A stretch of 17,763 nucleotides of DNA. It comes from Bacillota bacterium. Its GTDB lineage: Bacteria > Bacillota_I > Bacilli_A > RF39 > UBA660. Positions 10,132-17,400 of the stretch are shown piece after piece. Made by a program: the position numbers and the translations under genes. Each line of letters opens with the position of its first letter. Positions within the stretch are counted from its first letter, which is position 1. The stretch lies in the NCBI GenBank assembly GCA_018381595.1, contig JAGZRP010000003.1, positions 1-17,763 on the forward strand, read 5' to 3'. The notes below the pieces were generated by a model. That model was not told the DNA's origin. It saw only the letters and a list, made by a program, of their open reading frames with translations, and did no database searches.

Positions 10132-10158
10132 TTGTCATAATTACATTTGTGGTATAAT
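10132..10158 (+). promoter_or_regulatory. Promoter of the transglutaminase-like gene
   Basis: TTGTCA (10132-10137) and TATAAT (10153-10158) are separated by 15 nt, which is short. TGG directly before TATAAT makes a consensus extended -10 that would compensate. AGGAG (10171-10175) follows as the Shine-Dalgarno, 9 nt before the ATG at 10185. Confidence 0.75.
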
Positions 10159-10184
10159 ACCTAATTATCAAGGAGTTGGTTTAT

Positions 10185-11843
10185 ATGCTTATCGCCTTTA
10201 GACGTTTCAATGATTTCAATCAAGAGAAGCTAAAAATCAAAAAGGAAAATAATATAACTATCATTGATTACTATGAAAATTCGAATGTTTTAATAGATGA
10301 ATTAAAAGAATTTTTTTCAACAATAAATACTCCTATAACAATTTATGATTTTCCATTTTATTTAGCAAAACCAGAACTATTAAGAGTATTGAATAAAGAA
10401 AATAATGAAATTCATTTTAAATATTCAGAAGAATCCATATTATATCCAGAAATTTGTAAGCAACTTAATAAATGTAAGGAAATACACTGTTATTTTGGAG
10501 ATATTCGTTGTCATCAGTTTTCCAACACAACAATCCTTGAATCTTTTGAGACACCAAGAGGTTATTATCTTCCCGATATTCTTAGCTATCCACTTACAAT
10601 TGATGACATCAAACAAAAGAAAATTTGCAAAACAGTATCCATTCCTCAATTACCTTTTCAAGAAATTATGAATATCATTCAGTCCATAAAAAACTATAAA
10701 ACAAATATTGGTCTAGAAAATATACTTCTAATCAATCCAACTAATTTAACACAACAAGAACTTACTGCAATTAAAAAAATAAGTCAGAAAATAGCTATCA
10801 CTATAGATGTAATCCTTTGTGCTAGTTTTATGAATTCAAATGGTATAGAACATGATTCTTTAGATGAATATATAAATATAAATAAACTTGCTGAAAATTA
10901 TATTCAAGAATTAGAACATAGCAATTATTCTCCTCTAGAAAAAATCATATATATATACAACATTGTAAAAAGTTATCATTATCATGAAGATGATGATAAT
11001 CATTGTAGAATGCTCTCTTCTGTATTAGAAGGAAAAGATATTGTATGTGTTGGTTATGCAAAAATATTATCACTTCTATTAGATAAAATTCATATTCAAA
11101 ATATGAGATATTCAACATATTCTAAAAACTGGGGACATGAGAGAAACTTAATTTATTTAAAAGATGATAAATATAAAATTGATGATTTCTTTATTTGCGA
11201 TGCTTGTTGGGATAGTAATGAGTTAAATGAATATAGCTATTTTTTACTTCCACCAGAATATACGCTCTACTTTGATGTGCCAGAATCATTTTCGATTGCT
11301 AGTTTATTTGCACTATCTAATCATAAAAAACAATATTCAGAAATTTATAAACTGCAATACTATCCATATAATGATATCAATTTTAAATATTCCTTTTTAA
11401 ATTTCTTACAATCTTGTAACAGCTACCAACCTGATTTTTCCTTAACAATAGAAGAAAACATGCGCCTAGCAAAAAAGATGTTAAAAAAGCGAGAAACGAA
11501 AAAATTATCTTTTGAAAAAATATTAGATGCAATCTTAACAGTTCGTATTCAAGAAGGATTTTATCAAGATAAGAAACATCTATTAACGTATATAAAAGAA
11601 ATGCTTGAGTATGAAAGTAATAATGAATGGGAACTTAACTCAGCAAAAATTGTTATAAACGGAAATATAAAACCCGCAATAGATATTGTAGCATTTGATG
11701 AATTTCGATCTTGCGAAGAGATAAATGGTGATTATTTGGGGGTTATTTCTGAGATGATTGAAGAATATATAGATAAAAATAATGAGGAAGAACTCGAAAA
11801 AGAAACTACCAAAATATTGAAAAAATATCAACTAAAAAAATAG
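10185..11843 (+). CDS. Transglutaminase-like domain protein, otherwise unknown
   Basis: A 552-residue protein with no signal peptide or clear membrane segment, so probably cytoplasmic. The start is ATG 10185: AGGAG lies 9 nt upstream, whereas a possible TTG at 10176 directly abuts that site. A transglutaminase-like core lies at about residues 250-350. Cys288 is in DIVCVGYAKILSLLL, His318 in WGHERNLIYL, and Asp339 in CDACWDS, which aligns with the family's vDPTWD. This is the usual Cys-His-Asp order of the papain-like superfamily that includes proteases and amidases. Residues 1-240 and 360-552 match nothing I know. The gene is more AT-rich than its neighbours (many AAT, ATA and AAA codons), stands alone on the plus strand, and may have been acquired horizontally (inference). 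Confidence 0.85.
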   Translation: MLIAFRRFNDFNQEKLKIKKENNITIIDYYENSNVLIDELKEFFSTINTPITIYDFPFYLAKPELLRVLNKENNEIHFKYSEESILYPEICKQLNKCKEIHCYFGDIRCHQFSNTTILESFETPRGYYLPDILSYPLTIDDIKQKKICKTVSIPQLPFQEIMNIIQSIKNYKTNIGLENILLINPTNLTQQELTAIKKISQKIAITIDVILCASFMNSNGIEHDSLDEYININKLAENYIQELEHSNYSPLEKIIYIYNIVKSYHYHEDDDNHCRMLSSVLEGKDIVCVGYAKILSLLLDKIHIQNMRYSTYSKNWGHERNLIYLKDDKYKIDDFFICDACWDSNELNEYSYFLLPPEYTLYFDVPESFSIASLFALSNHKKQYSEIYKLQYYPYNDINFKYSFLNFLQSCNSYQPDFSLTIEENMRLAKKMLKKRETKKLSFEKILDAILTVRIQEGFYQDKKHLLTYIKEMLEYESNNEWELNSAKIVINGNIKPAIDIVAFDEFRSCEEINGDYLGVISEMIEEYIDKNNEEELEKETTKILKKYQLKK

Positions 11844-11872
11844 CTATGGATTACCTAGCTATTTCTTTTTTT
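11834..11872. terminator. Bidirectional terminator between transglutaminase-like and ATPase genes
   Basis: AAATAGCTA (11838-11846) and TAGCTATTT (11856-11864) form a perfect 9-bp stem around a 9-nt loop. CTTTTTTT follows on the plus strand and TTTT on the minus strand. The plus-strand TAG (11841-11843) is in the left arm. The minus-strand TAG (11855-11857) straddles the start of the right arm, so the hairpin serves both convergent genes. Confidence 0.88.
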
Positions 11873-14356
11873 ATAATATAGTTTTACCAATTCAAACCAG
11901 TAAACGGATATAAATGATATGAATATTCCCAATAATAATTGTGTGATTGACAATTGTGTTAATTTAAAAAATGGAGCACATGGTGTACAGAAGATGACAA
12001 TAACCATGAAAAGCGTCAATAAATGAATTCCCCATATCACTTTATCATGTTTCAGTTTTTTTAATGTAGTATATGCATAACGACTCTCAGAGCTATTTAC
12101 TTGTACTAAAAATAAATTTCCAAGTACAATTACTAATAATCCCAAGGAACGAGCAAGCACTGCTGTATTGGTATTTAAAAAGTAATAATAAGTTCCAAAA
12201 GATGCTAGAAACAAAACGACTCCTTGAATCAAACTACGCATTAAAAAGGAAAGGGGGATCATAGAATCATGAATATCTCTTGGTTTTCTTTTCATAATAT
12301 CCTCTTCTGCCGGTTGTCTTTCTAAAACAACAGAACAAGTTGGATCAATCAGTAATTCCAGTAATACAACATGAAGTGGTAGTAATAATAATTGATTTGG
12401 CATAATTCCTAGTAATGGTCCAAACAAAGAAGAAAGAGCAATTGGAATATGAATAACAAAAATATAACCAAATGCTTTTCTCATATTATCAAAAATTCTT
12501 CTACCATCTTGAATCGTCGTGACAATCGTTTCGAAATTATCATCCATTAAAATCAAATCAGCTGCTTCTCTGGTAACAGTGGTTCCTCTTTTTCCCATCG
12601 CAATTCCAATGTCGGCACATTTTAAAGCTGGAGCATCATTCACTCCATCTCCTGTCATTGCAACGACTTCACCCATTTCTTTTAATAATTGAACAATTCT
12701 TAATTTATGTTTTGGTAATACTCTTGAGAAAATATTGACACTTTTTAACTTTTCTTTTAAGTCCTCATCTGTCAAGTTGTCAATCTCAATCCCTGTTAAA
12801 ATTTCATCACTGTGTTCTAAGCCAATTTGATGGGCAATCGCATGTGCTGTTTTCCCATAATCTCCTGTTATCATCATGACACGAACATGGGCATCTTTAC
12901 AAATTTGAATATTTTCTTTCATGTGATCTCTTGGTGGATCGATAAGTCCTACAAGACCACATAATTTTAAAGTCGATTGATGGATATCTTCTGGTATTTC
13001 CTCTTTATTTTGATATACCCTTTTCCCAATAGCAATGACTCTTTCTCCTTTATCGGCAAGCATATCTGCTTTCTCACTTACTGTTTTCTTTTCTTCTTCT
13101 GTAAGGTCACATAAAGAAATAATACTTTCATAAGAACCCTTTACAGTTAACATCCACTCTTCATCGTGAAACCAAGAAGCACCTGCCATTTTTGTTTCGC
13201 TTGAAAAGGGATATCCTTTTAGTTTCTCTCCACCATATAAATGACTCGTAGGAATACCAGATTGTTCACAATAATTTATCATCGCTGTTTCCATAGGATC
13301 GTAAACATCCTCTTCACAACTAAGTCCCATGGTTTCAATTAATTCTTCTTTATCTGATAAAATTGGTTCTATCGAAGCAACTTGCATTTGATTTTGGGTA
13401 ATGGTACCTGTTTTATCGACACACAAAACGGAAACACTACCCAATGTTTCGACAGAAGGTAACTTTTTTACAAGGGATTGTTTACGAGCTAAGCGCCATG
13501 CTCCAAGAGATAAAAACACCGTAAAGACAACAGGAAATTCCTCTGGAATCATAGCCATTGCCAAAGTAATTCCCGATAGAATACTTTCCACAATCCTAGT
13601 TTTCAATGGATTATCGGTAAGCCTGAAAAAAGTAATCATGGTAACTAGAAGAAAAAGAAGGAATGCTATCCATGCACAAACTTTTACAATACGATCTGTT
13701 TGCTTTTGAAGTGGTGTCTTTTCTTCTTGAAATTCTACGACTGTTTTCCCAATTTTTCCATATTCAGTTTCTTTTCCGATCTGGGTAATTAAAATCGTTC
13801 CCGTCCCACCTACAACAAGGGTTCCTGCATAGACACAATTTTCTTTAAAATAGTTTTCTATTGTTTCTTCTTTTTCTTTTTTATAAACAACTTGTGATTC
13901 TCCAGTCAATGTAGACTCATCAATTCGAAGTCCACTACACTTGATAATTTCTCCATCCGCTGGTATTTTAAAGCCTTCATAGATATAAACAATATCCCCT
14001 GGTACAATCTCTTCACTGGATAGTTCTATCTTCTTTCCATTTCGAAGAACCATTACGGTAGGAGCTGACAATTCTTTCAATGCTTCTAATGTTTTATCCG
14101 TTTTTCTCTCCTGAATGACATCAATCGCGATCATAACAGTCACAAAAACAAGCATGACCATTCCATCACGTGGTTCTCCTAAAATGAAATAAATAAGGGA
14201 GGCTACAATCAATAGTAAAAACATCGGTTCTAAAATGATATGAACTAACTTTATCAAAAAGTTAGTTTTCTTTTGTTCTCCCAATGTATTTTTTCCATAC
14301 GTTTCTCTTCTTATTTTTACTTCTTCATCGGTTAAACCTAATTTAAAATCTGTCAT
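11855..14356 (-). CDS. P-type cation-transporting ATPase under NiCo riboswitch control
   Basis: An 833-residue P-type ATPase that pumps a cation across the membrane using ATP. The start is ATG 14356 (MTDFKLGLT), with AGG 6 nt upstream; an ATG at 14446 in frame lies inside the riboswitch and is rejected. Features in order are: cation ATPase N-terminal domain, TGES actuator loop (about 151-154), membrane motif PEEFPVV (271-277), phosphorylated Asp314 in DKTGTIT, KGSYES nucleotide-site motif, MITGDYGKTA, TGDGVNDAP (568-576), and LELLIDPTCSVV in the sixth membrane segment. It lacks the CPx motif of P1B heavy-metal pumps and looks like the PMCA/SERCA-like bacterial group, which databases often label calcium-transporting. 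The leader RNA argues instead for Co/Ni or Fe(II) export (inference). Confidence 0.93.
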   Translation of the reverse strand: MTDFKLGLTDEEVKIRRETYGKNTLGEQKKTNFLIKLVHIILEPMFLLLIVASLIYFILGEPRDGMVMLVFVTVMIAIDVIQERKTDKTLEALKELSAPTVMVLRNGKKIELSSEEIVPGDIVYIYEGFKIPADGEIIKCSGLRIDESTLTGESQVVYKKEKEETIENYFKENCVYAGTLVVGGTGTILITQIGKETEYGKIGKTVVEFQEEKTPLQKQTDRIVKVCAWIAFLLFLLVTMITFFRLTDNPLKTRIVESILSGITLAMAMIPEEFPVVFTVFLSLGAWRLARKQSLVKKLPSVETLGSVSVLCVDKTGTITQNQMQVASIEPILSDKEELIETMGLSCEEDVYDPMETAMINYCEQSGIPTSHLYGGEKLKGYPFSSETKMAGASWFHDEEWMLTVKGSYESIISLCDLTEEEKKTVSEKADMLADKGERVIAIGKRVYQNKEEIPEDIHQSTLKLCGLVGLIDPPRDHMKENIQICKDAHVRVMMITGDYGKTAHAIAHQIGLEHSDEILTGIEIDNLTDEDLKEKLKSVNIFSRVLPKHKLRIVQLLKEMGEVVAMTGDGVNDAPALKCADIGIAMGKRGTTVTREAADLILMDDNFETIVTTIQDGRRIFDNMRKAFGYIFVIHIPIALSSLFGPLLGIMPNQLLLLPLHVVLLELLIDPTCSVVLERQPAEEDIMKRKPRDIHDSMIPLSFLMRSLIQGVVLFLASFGTYYYFLNTNTAVLARSLGLLVIVLGNLFLVQVNSSESRYAYTTLKKLKHDKVIWGIHLLTLFMVIVIFCTPCAPFFKLTQLSITQLLLGIFISFISVYWFELVKLYYKKRNS

Positions 14357-14371
14357 AATATACCTACTTTC

Positions 14372-14410
14372 AAAAAAAATCCGTAGAGCTAAATTTAGTC
14401 CCACAGATTT
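14372..14410 (-). terminator. Riboswitch-controlled intrinsic terminator (expression platform)
   Basis: The minus-strand arms 14396-14410 and 14377-14391 form about 15 pairs with one A-C mismatch and three G-U wobbles, closed by an AATT loop. Eight U residues (minus strand of 14372-14379) follow immediately. The 5' arm contains the conserved ATCTGTGGGAC of the aptamer, so aptamer folding and termination are mutually exclusive. This predicts an ON switch upon metal binding. Confidence 0.9.
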
Positions 14411-14473
14411 GATTATCTGCTGCTTACAAGTAAGCCCAGTATACAAATGTATACCTGAATCATATTTACTATA
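14384..14473 (-). ncRNA. NiCo (czcD-type) riboswitch aptamer
   Basis: Read on the minus strand, the leader shows the NiCo four-helix layout. P1 pairs 14464-14473 with 14384-14394 (AU-rich, small bulge). The conserved CAGG (14454-14457) is followed by P2 GTATAC-ATTT-GTATAC (14439-14454), then TGGGC, P3 GCTTA-CTTG-TAAGC (14422-14435), then GCA, then P4 CAGAT/ATCTG (14404-14419), and finally GTGGGAC (14398-14404). These junction strands match, from memory, the crystallised Erysipelotrichaceae NiCo aptamer (CAGG, CGGGC, GGCA, and CAGAU paired with AUCUGUGGGAC). Such RNAs bind Co2+/Ni2+ cooperatively, and Fe2+ sensing has also been reported for the class. Placement before a metal pump fits. Confidence 0.88.
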
Positions 14474-14501
14474 TCCTATGAAATAGTTTTGCTATGATTC
14501 C

Positions 14502-14510
14502 ATTTTATCA
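14502..14510 (-). promoter_or_regulatory. Probable promoter for the riboswitch-ATPase transcript
   Basis: On the minus strand TGA-TAAAAT (14510 to 14502) forms an extended -10. Initiation near 14495 would give about 20 nt before the aptamer and a leader of roughly 140 nt. The -35 region (TTTTAA at 17 nt) is weak. Confidence 0.6.
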
Positions 14511-14535
14511 GAAAATAAGTGATTTTAAAATACTT
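14511..14535 (-). terminator. Possible weak terminator after spo0A
   Basis: On the minus strand AAGTATTTT and AAAATCACTT form a short AU-rich stem with one bulged base, followed by ATTTTC. The stem and U tract are poor, so some spo0A transcripts may read into the riboswitch leader. Confidence 0.3.
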
Positions 14536-14537
14536 TT

Positions 14538-15311
14538 TTAGGCAACTCCTAATTTACGAGATTCTAGTTTTAATTTGTCTGCAATCGTTACAATAAATTC
14601 ACTATTCGTTGGTTTCGCTTTATCAATATCTACACTATTTCCAAAGATTTCTTCCATTAATGACCAGTTCGCACGATTCCAACTTACTTCAATCGCATGA
14701 CGAATCGCTCTTTCCACACGAGATACCGTTGTATCAAACTTCGTAGCAAGTTCTGGATATAGTTCTTTGGTAATTCCACCGATCACTTCAGGATGTTCAT
14801 AGATAATCCCAATGGCTTCACGAATATATTGATATCCTTTGATATGAGATGGAATCCCTAATTCATGTAATACTTTCGTAATAGAGATTTGTAAATTGTT
14901 GTGATAGAAATCGATGTTTTTAGAACTACCTGTCTTTTCTTGACAGAATCCTAAAATTCTCTTCTCTAAATCTTTCAAATCAAATGGTTTCAGCAAGAAA
15001 TAATTCACTCCATATTCTGAAACTTGACGGATGGTATCACTCGCATTGTAGCTTGTTTCTACAATCACATTTTTCGTAATTTCATGTTTCTTCATTTCTT
15101 CCAAAACATACATTCCATCTTTATTAGGCATGATTAAATCAAGTAATACAACATCGTAATTATCCTTATTTTTTAGTATCTTTTCAAATCCAACTTTTCC
15201 ATCATATGCAACATCAACAATATGAATATACTCATGGTTTTTAAAGTATTCTGACACCATTTCTACTAAATTTTTATTATCATCGATCATTAATATTTTT
15301 ATTTCTTTCAT
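14538..15311 (-). CDS. spo0A: Spo0A, master response regulator of sporulation
   Basis: Spo0A is a DNA-binding response regulator that, when phosphorylated through a phosphorelay or kinases, commits the cell to sporulation. The 257 residues contain an N-terminal receiver with acidic pocket D10/D11, phospho-acceptor D58 in LLDLIMP, T86 and K108-P109. A linker leads to the C-terminal Spo0A domain (about 145-257), with IPSHIKGYQYIREAI, the recognition region SRVERAIRHAIEVSW and the KPTNSEFI helix, almost identical to the well-studied Bacillus form. The switch-region loop VETSYNAS is more divergent than the usual LTA form. The start has an AAAGAGGG Shine-Dalgarno 8 nt upstream. Tandem 0A boxes lie upstream, and the gene appears monocistronic. 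Confidence 0.97.
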   Translation of the reverse strand: MKEIKILMIDDNKNLVEMVSEYFKNHEYIHIVDVAYDGKVGFEKILKNKDNYDVVLLDLIMPNKDGMYVLEEMKKHEITKNVIVETSYNASDTIRQVSEYGVNYFLLKPFDLKDLEKRILGFCQEKTGSSKNIDFYHNNLQISITKVLHELGIPSHIKGYQYIREAIGIIYEHPEVIGGITKELYPELATKFDTTVSRVERAIRHAIEVSWNRANWSLMEEIFGNSVDIDKAKPTNSEFIVTIADKLKLESRKLGVA

Positions 15312-15354
15312 ATCTATATCCCTCTTTCTAGTACTGCTTTACTATCATGTTTAC

Positions 15355-15360
15355 ATTATA
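15355..15360 (-). promoter_or_regulatory. Probable -10 element of the spo0A promoter
   Basis: TATAAT on the minus strand lies 43 nt upstream of the spo0A ATG, giving a leader of about 35 nt. At 17-nt spacing the -35 position reads AGATAA, a poor match, consistent with a promoter that needs activation. I did not find a clear SigH-type promoter. Confidence 0.55.
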
Positions 15361-15404
15361 CACCTTACCGCAATTTTTTATCTAGAGTGAGAATGTTCTA
15401 GTTT

Positions 15405-15421
15405 TGTCGTACTTTGTCGAA
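15405..15421 (+). promoter_or_regulatory. Tandem 0A boxes (Spo0A binding sites) upstream of spo0A
   Basis: TGTCGTA (15405-15411) and TGTCGAA (15415-15421) are direct repeats exactly 10 bp apart, one helical turn, each preceded by TT. TGTCGAA is the established 0A-box consensus; the first copy has one mismatch. They lie 45-66 bp upstream of the candidate -10, suggesting autoregulation by phosphorylated Spo0A. Confidence 0.7.
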
Positions 15422-15426
15422 TTTTA

Positions 15427-15456
15427 TCAAAAAAAGTCGTTAAGATAAAACGACTT
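15427..15456 (-). terminator. Intrinsic terminator of the glycosyltransferase-tpiA operon
   Basis: AAGTCGTT (15449-15456 read on the minus strand) pairs with AACGACTT (15434-15441) over a 7-nt loop, followed on the minus strand by a run of T residues. The tpiA TAA (15440-15442) lies at the base of the loop. It insulates spo0A from the upstream operon. Confidence 0.9.
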
Positions 15457-16168
15457 CAATGATGTGTAAAAGTTCATTTATCTTTGTAGAGGCACCACCA
15501 ATTAAAAAGCCATCTACACTTTCTATGGTGTTTAGTTTATTAATATTTTTCTCATTCACACTACCACCATACAACACATTTACTTCTACATCTAAATACT
15601 TTTTTAATACAGTTTTGATATATAAAACCGTATCATAAATTTCCTTTTTGGTTGGAATCAAACCAGTCCCAATTGCCCAAATTGGTTCATAGGCAATGAT
15701 AACATGGTCTAAAGAATCCATATCCACTTCTTTTAAAACATCTAATAATTGACGCTTTAATACTTGATTGGTTCTTCTCATATCATAGTCTTCTTTATTC
15801 TCGCCAACACAGAAGATGGGAGTGATATGATTTTTGGTACAAGCCATAATTTTCTTTCTGAAAAAATCATTTTCTTCTTTAAAATAAGCTCTTCTTTCAG
15901 AGTGACCAACTAGAGCATAAGTAACGCCTAACTTACTTGCCTGATATGCAGATATTTCACCAGTATAGGCTCCCTTATCTTCATAAAAGATATTCTGCAC
16001 TCCTACTTGATAATTTCTATGTAAAAATTCTTTTAAATAAATAGAACTAGGACATATAACAACAGAATCACTTTTTATTTTTTCCCGAGCAATTTTCACA
16101 AACTCCCTTGCTTCCATTGGATCTAAATACATCTTTTGATTGGCAACCACTAATTTTTTATTTTCCAT
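15440..16168 (-). CDS. tpiA: Triosephosphate isomerase
   Basis: TpiA interconverts dihydroxyacetone phosphate and glyceraldehyde 3-phosphate in glycolysis. The chosen start at 16168 gives 242 residues, close to the usual 250. It has AAGGA 5 nt upstream and overlaps the glycosyltransferase stop by 11 nt; an upstream in-frame ATG at 16189 has no such site. Active-site residues are all visible: N10 and K12 in VVANQKMYL, H89 in VGHSERR, E161 in YEPIWAIGTG, and the phosphate loop LYGGSVNEKN with FLIGGAS. The N-terminal motif is NQKM where most TPIs have NWKM. The enzyme is co-transcribed with lipid glycosylation genes rather than with the other glycolytic genes. Confidence 0.96.
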   Translation of the reverse strand: MENKKLVVANQKMYLDPMEAREFVKIAREKIKSDSVVICPSSIYLKEFLHRNYQVGVQNIFYEDKGAYTGEISAYQASKLGVTYALVGHSERRAYFKEENDFFRKKIMACTKNHITPIFCVGENKEDYDMRRTNQVLKRQLLDVLKEVDMDSLDHVIIAYEPIWAIGTGLIPTKKEIYDTVLYIKTVLKKYLDVEVNVLYGGSVNEKNINKLNTIESVDGFLIGGASTKINELLHIIEVVLS

Positions 16169-17399
16169 AAAATCCTTTCTTCGCAACATCTTTCATTCGC
16201 GTTAAAAAAGTTCGATTCTTAGGCGCTAAATCATCACCAAGCGCAGCACGATATACATCTAATACTTGCTGTGCAAAATACTTAGAAGAATGTTGATCCG
16301 CTGTAATACGGGCTTGTCTACACATTTGTTCATACGTATCTGGATGATTGATAATATCCCTGACTGCATCTTTATATTCTTTCTTTGTCTGGAATAAATG
16401 ACCATTTAACCCATCTACAACAACTTCACGGAATGCATCATCATCATAGGCAACCACAGGAACACTTCCTGCCATTGCTTCAATCACGGTTAATCCTTGC
16501 GTTTCCGTTTTCGAAGCCGTTGCGAACACACTTGCTAATTGATAATATTTTGGAACTTCATTCCAATCAACACGACCTGCAAAAATAACATCGTTTGAAA
16601 CACCATATTTACGAGCCAATTCTTGATACTTCTCTAAATCAGGTCCGGTTCCAACAATTAATAATTTGGTATTAGGATTTGTTCTTGTAATACTAATATG
16701 TGCTTCAATTAATACATTCACACTTTTCTCATCACCCAAACGCCCTACAAATAAAATAACAGGGTCTGTTTCTTTGATGCCTAATTTCTTACGCAATCCA
16801 TCGAGCTCTGATTTTTTAAATTGCTCTTGATAAAAACGTTCTACTTCAATTCCCGTCGGAACAATATGTACATTACGATCATATTTATATTTTTGTTTAA
16901 ATAAATCATAGGTTTTTTTTGTTGGTACAATTAATTCTGTCGCTGTCTTATCACAATAAAATTTAGTCAAATACTCCACAATCTTTTTACTAGAACGTTG
17001 GAAATATCCTTTTGTAACATAATGTACATAGTCTTCATACATCGTATGATATGTATGTACCAAAGGAATATCTAACTGTTTTGCCATAATACGGGCAAAC
17101 GTTCCAATTCCAAATTCAGTATGAGAATGAATAATATCTAAATCCCATTTTTTAATGGTTTCAATCGCACGAACCGGATAAATACCTGTCAAACGATAAT
17201 CATAAATTCCAATTGGAACCCCAGGAATACGAATGACTTTTCCTTCTTCATCAAATTGGTATTTCATATTTTCTGGATTGACTGTCACAATATATACTTC
17301 ATGACCTTGTTTTTCTAAAGCATGCTGTAACATTGCAATACTTGTAGATACCCCATTGATATAGGGAGGATATGTATCTGTAAAAATTCCAATTCTCAT
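16158..17399 (-). CDS. GT4 glycosyltransferase, probable diacylglycerol glucosyltransferase
   Basis: A 413-residue GT-B glycosyltransferase. The N-terminus MRIGIFTDTYPPYINGVSTS is typical of family 4 enzymes resembling the Acholeplasma alpha-monoglucosyldiacylglycerol synthase. HSHTEFGIG and HTYHTMYEDY follow. The C-terminal donor domain has ILFVGRLGDEKS, LLIVGTGPD, the EX7E pair E299/E307 in TETQGLTVIEAMA, and VPVVAYDD. Such enzymes add glucose from UDP-glucose to diacylglycerol at the inner membrane face to make glycolipids and lipoteichoic acid anchors. The sugar and acceptor are inferred from resemblance; another family 4 acceptor remains possible. The ATG follows the upstream stop after one base, with AAAGGA 9 nt before it. 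Confidence 0.88.
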   Translation of the reverse strand: MRIGIFTDTYPPYINGVSTSIAMLQHALEKQGHEVYIVTVNPENMKYQFDEEGKVIRIPGVPIGIYDYRLTGIYPVRAIETIKKWDLDIIHSHTEFGIGTFARIMAKQLDIPLVHTYHTMYEDYVHYVTKGYFQRSSKKIVEYLTKFYCDKTATELIVPTKKTYDLFKQKYKYDRNVHIVPTGIEVERFYQEQFKKSELDGLRKKLGIKETDPVILFVGRLGDEKSVNVLIEAHISITRTNPNTKLLIVGTGPDLEKYQELARKYGVSNDVIFAGRVDWNEVPKYYQLASVFATASKTETQGLTVIEAMAGSVPVVAYDDDAFREVVVDGLNGHLFQTKKEYKDAVRDIINHPDTYEQMCRQARITADQHSSKYFAQQVLDVYRAALGDDLAPKNRTFLTRMKDVAKKGFYGK

Positions 17400-17400
17400 A

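Noticed and set aside
10176..10184. TTG start adding three residues to the transglutaminase-like protein
   Set aside because: It directly abuts the AGGAG ribosome site; ATG 10185 is correctly spaced.
13445..13455. TTCGACA, a 0A-box match in reverse orientation
   Set aside because: It is a single copy inside the ATPase coding region, far from any promoter, and expected by chance.
14357..14446. In-frame N-terminal extension of the P-type ATPase from an ATG at 14446
   Set aside because: The extension is encoded by the riboswitch and terminator, has no Shine-Dalgarno, and does not resemble the family N-terminus; ATG 14356 has a ribosome site and the expected start.
14357..14500. yybP-ykoY (manganese) riboswitch as an alternative for the ATPase leader
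   Set aside because: The characteristic GGGGAGUA-type strand and three-way layout are absent, while the NiCo junction strands are present in order.
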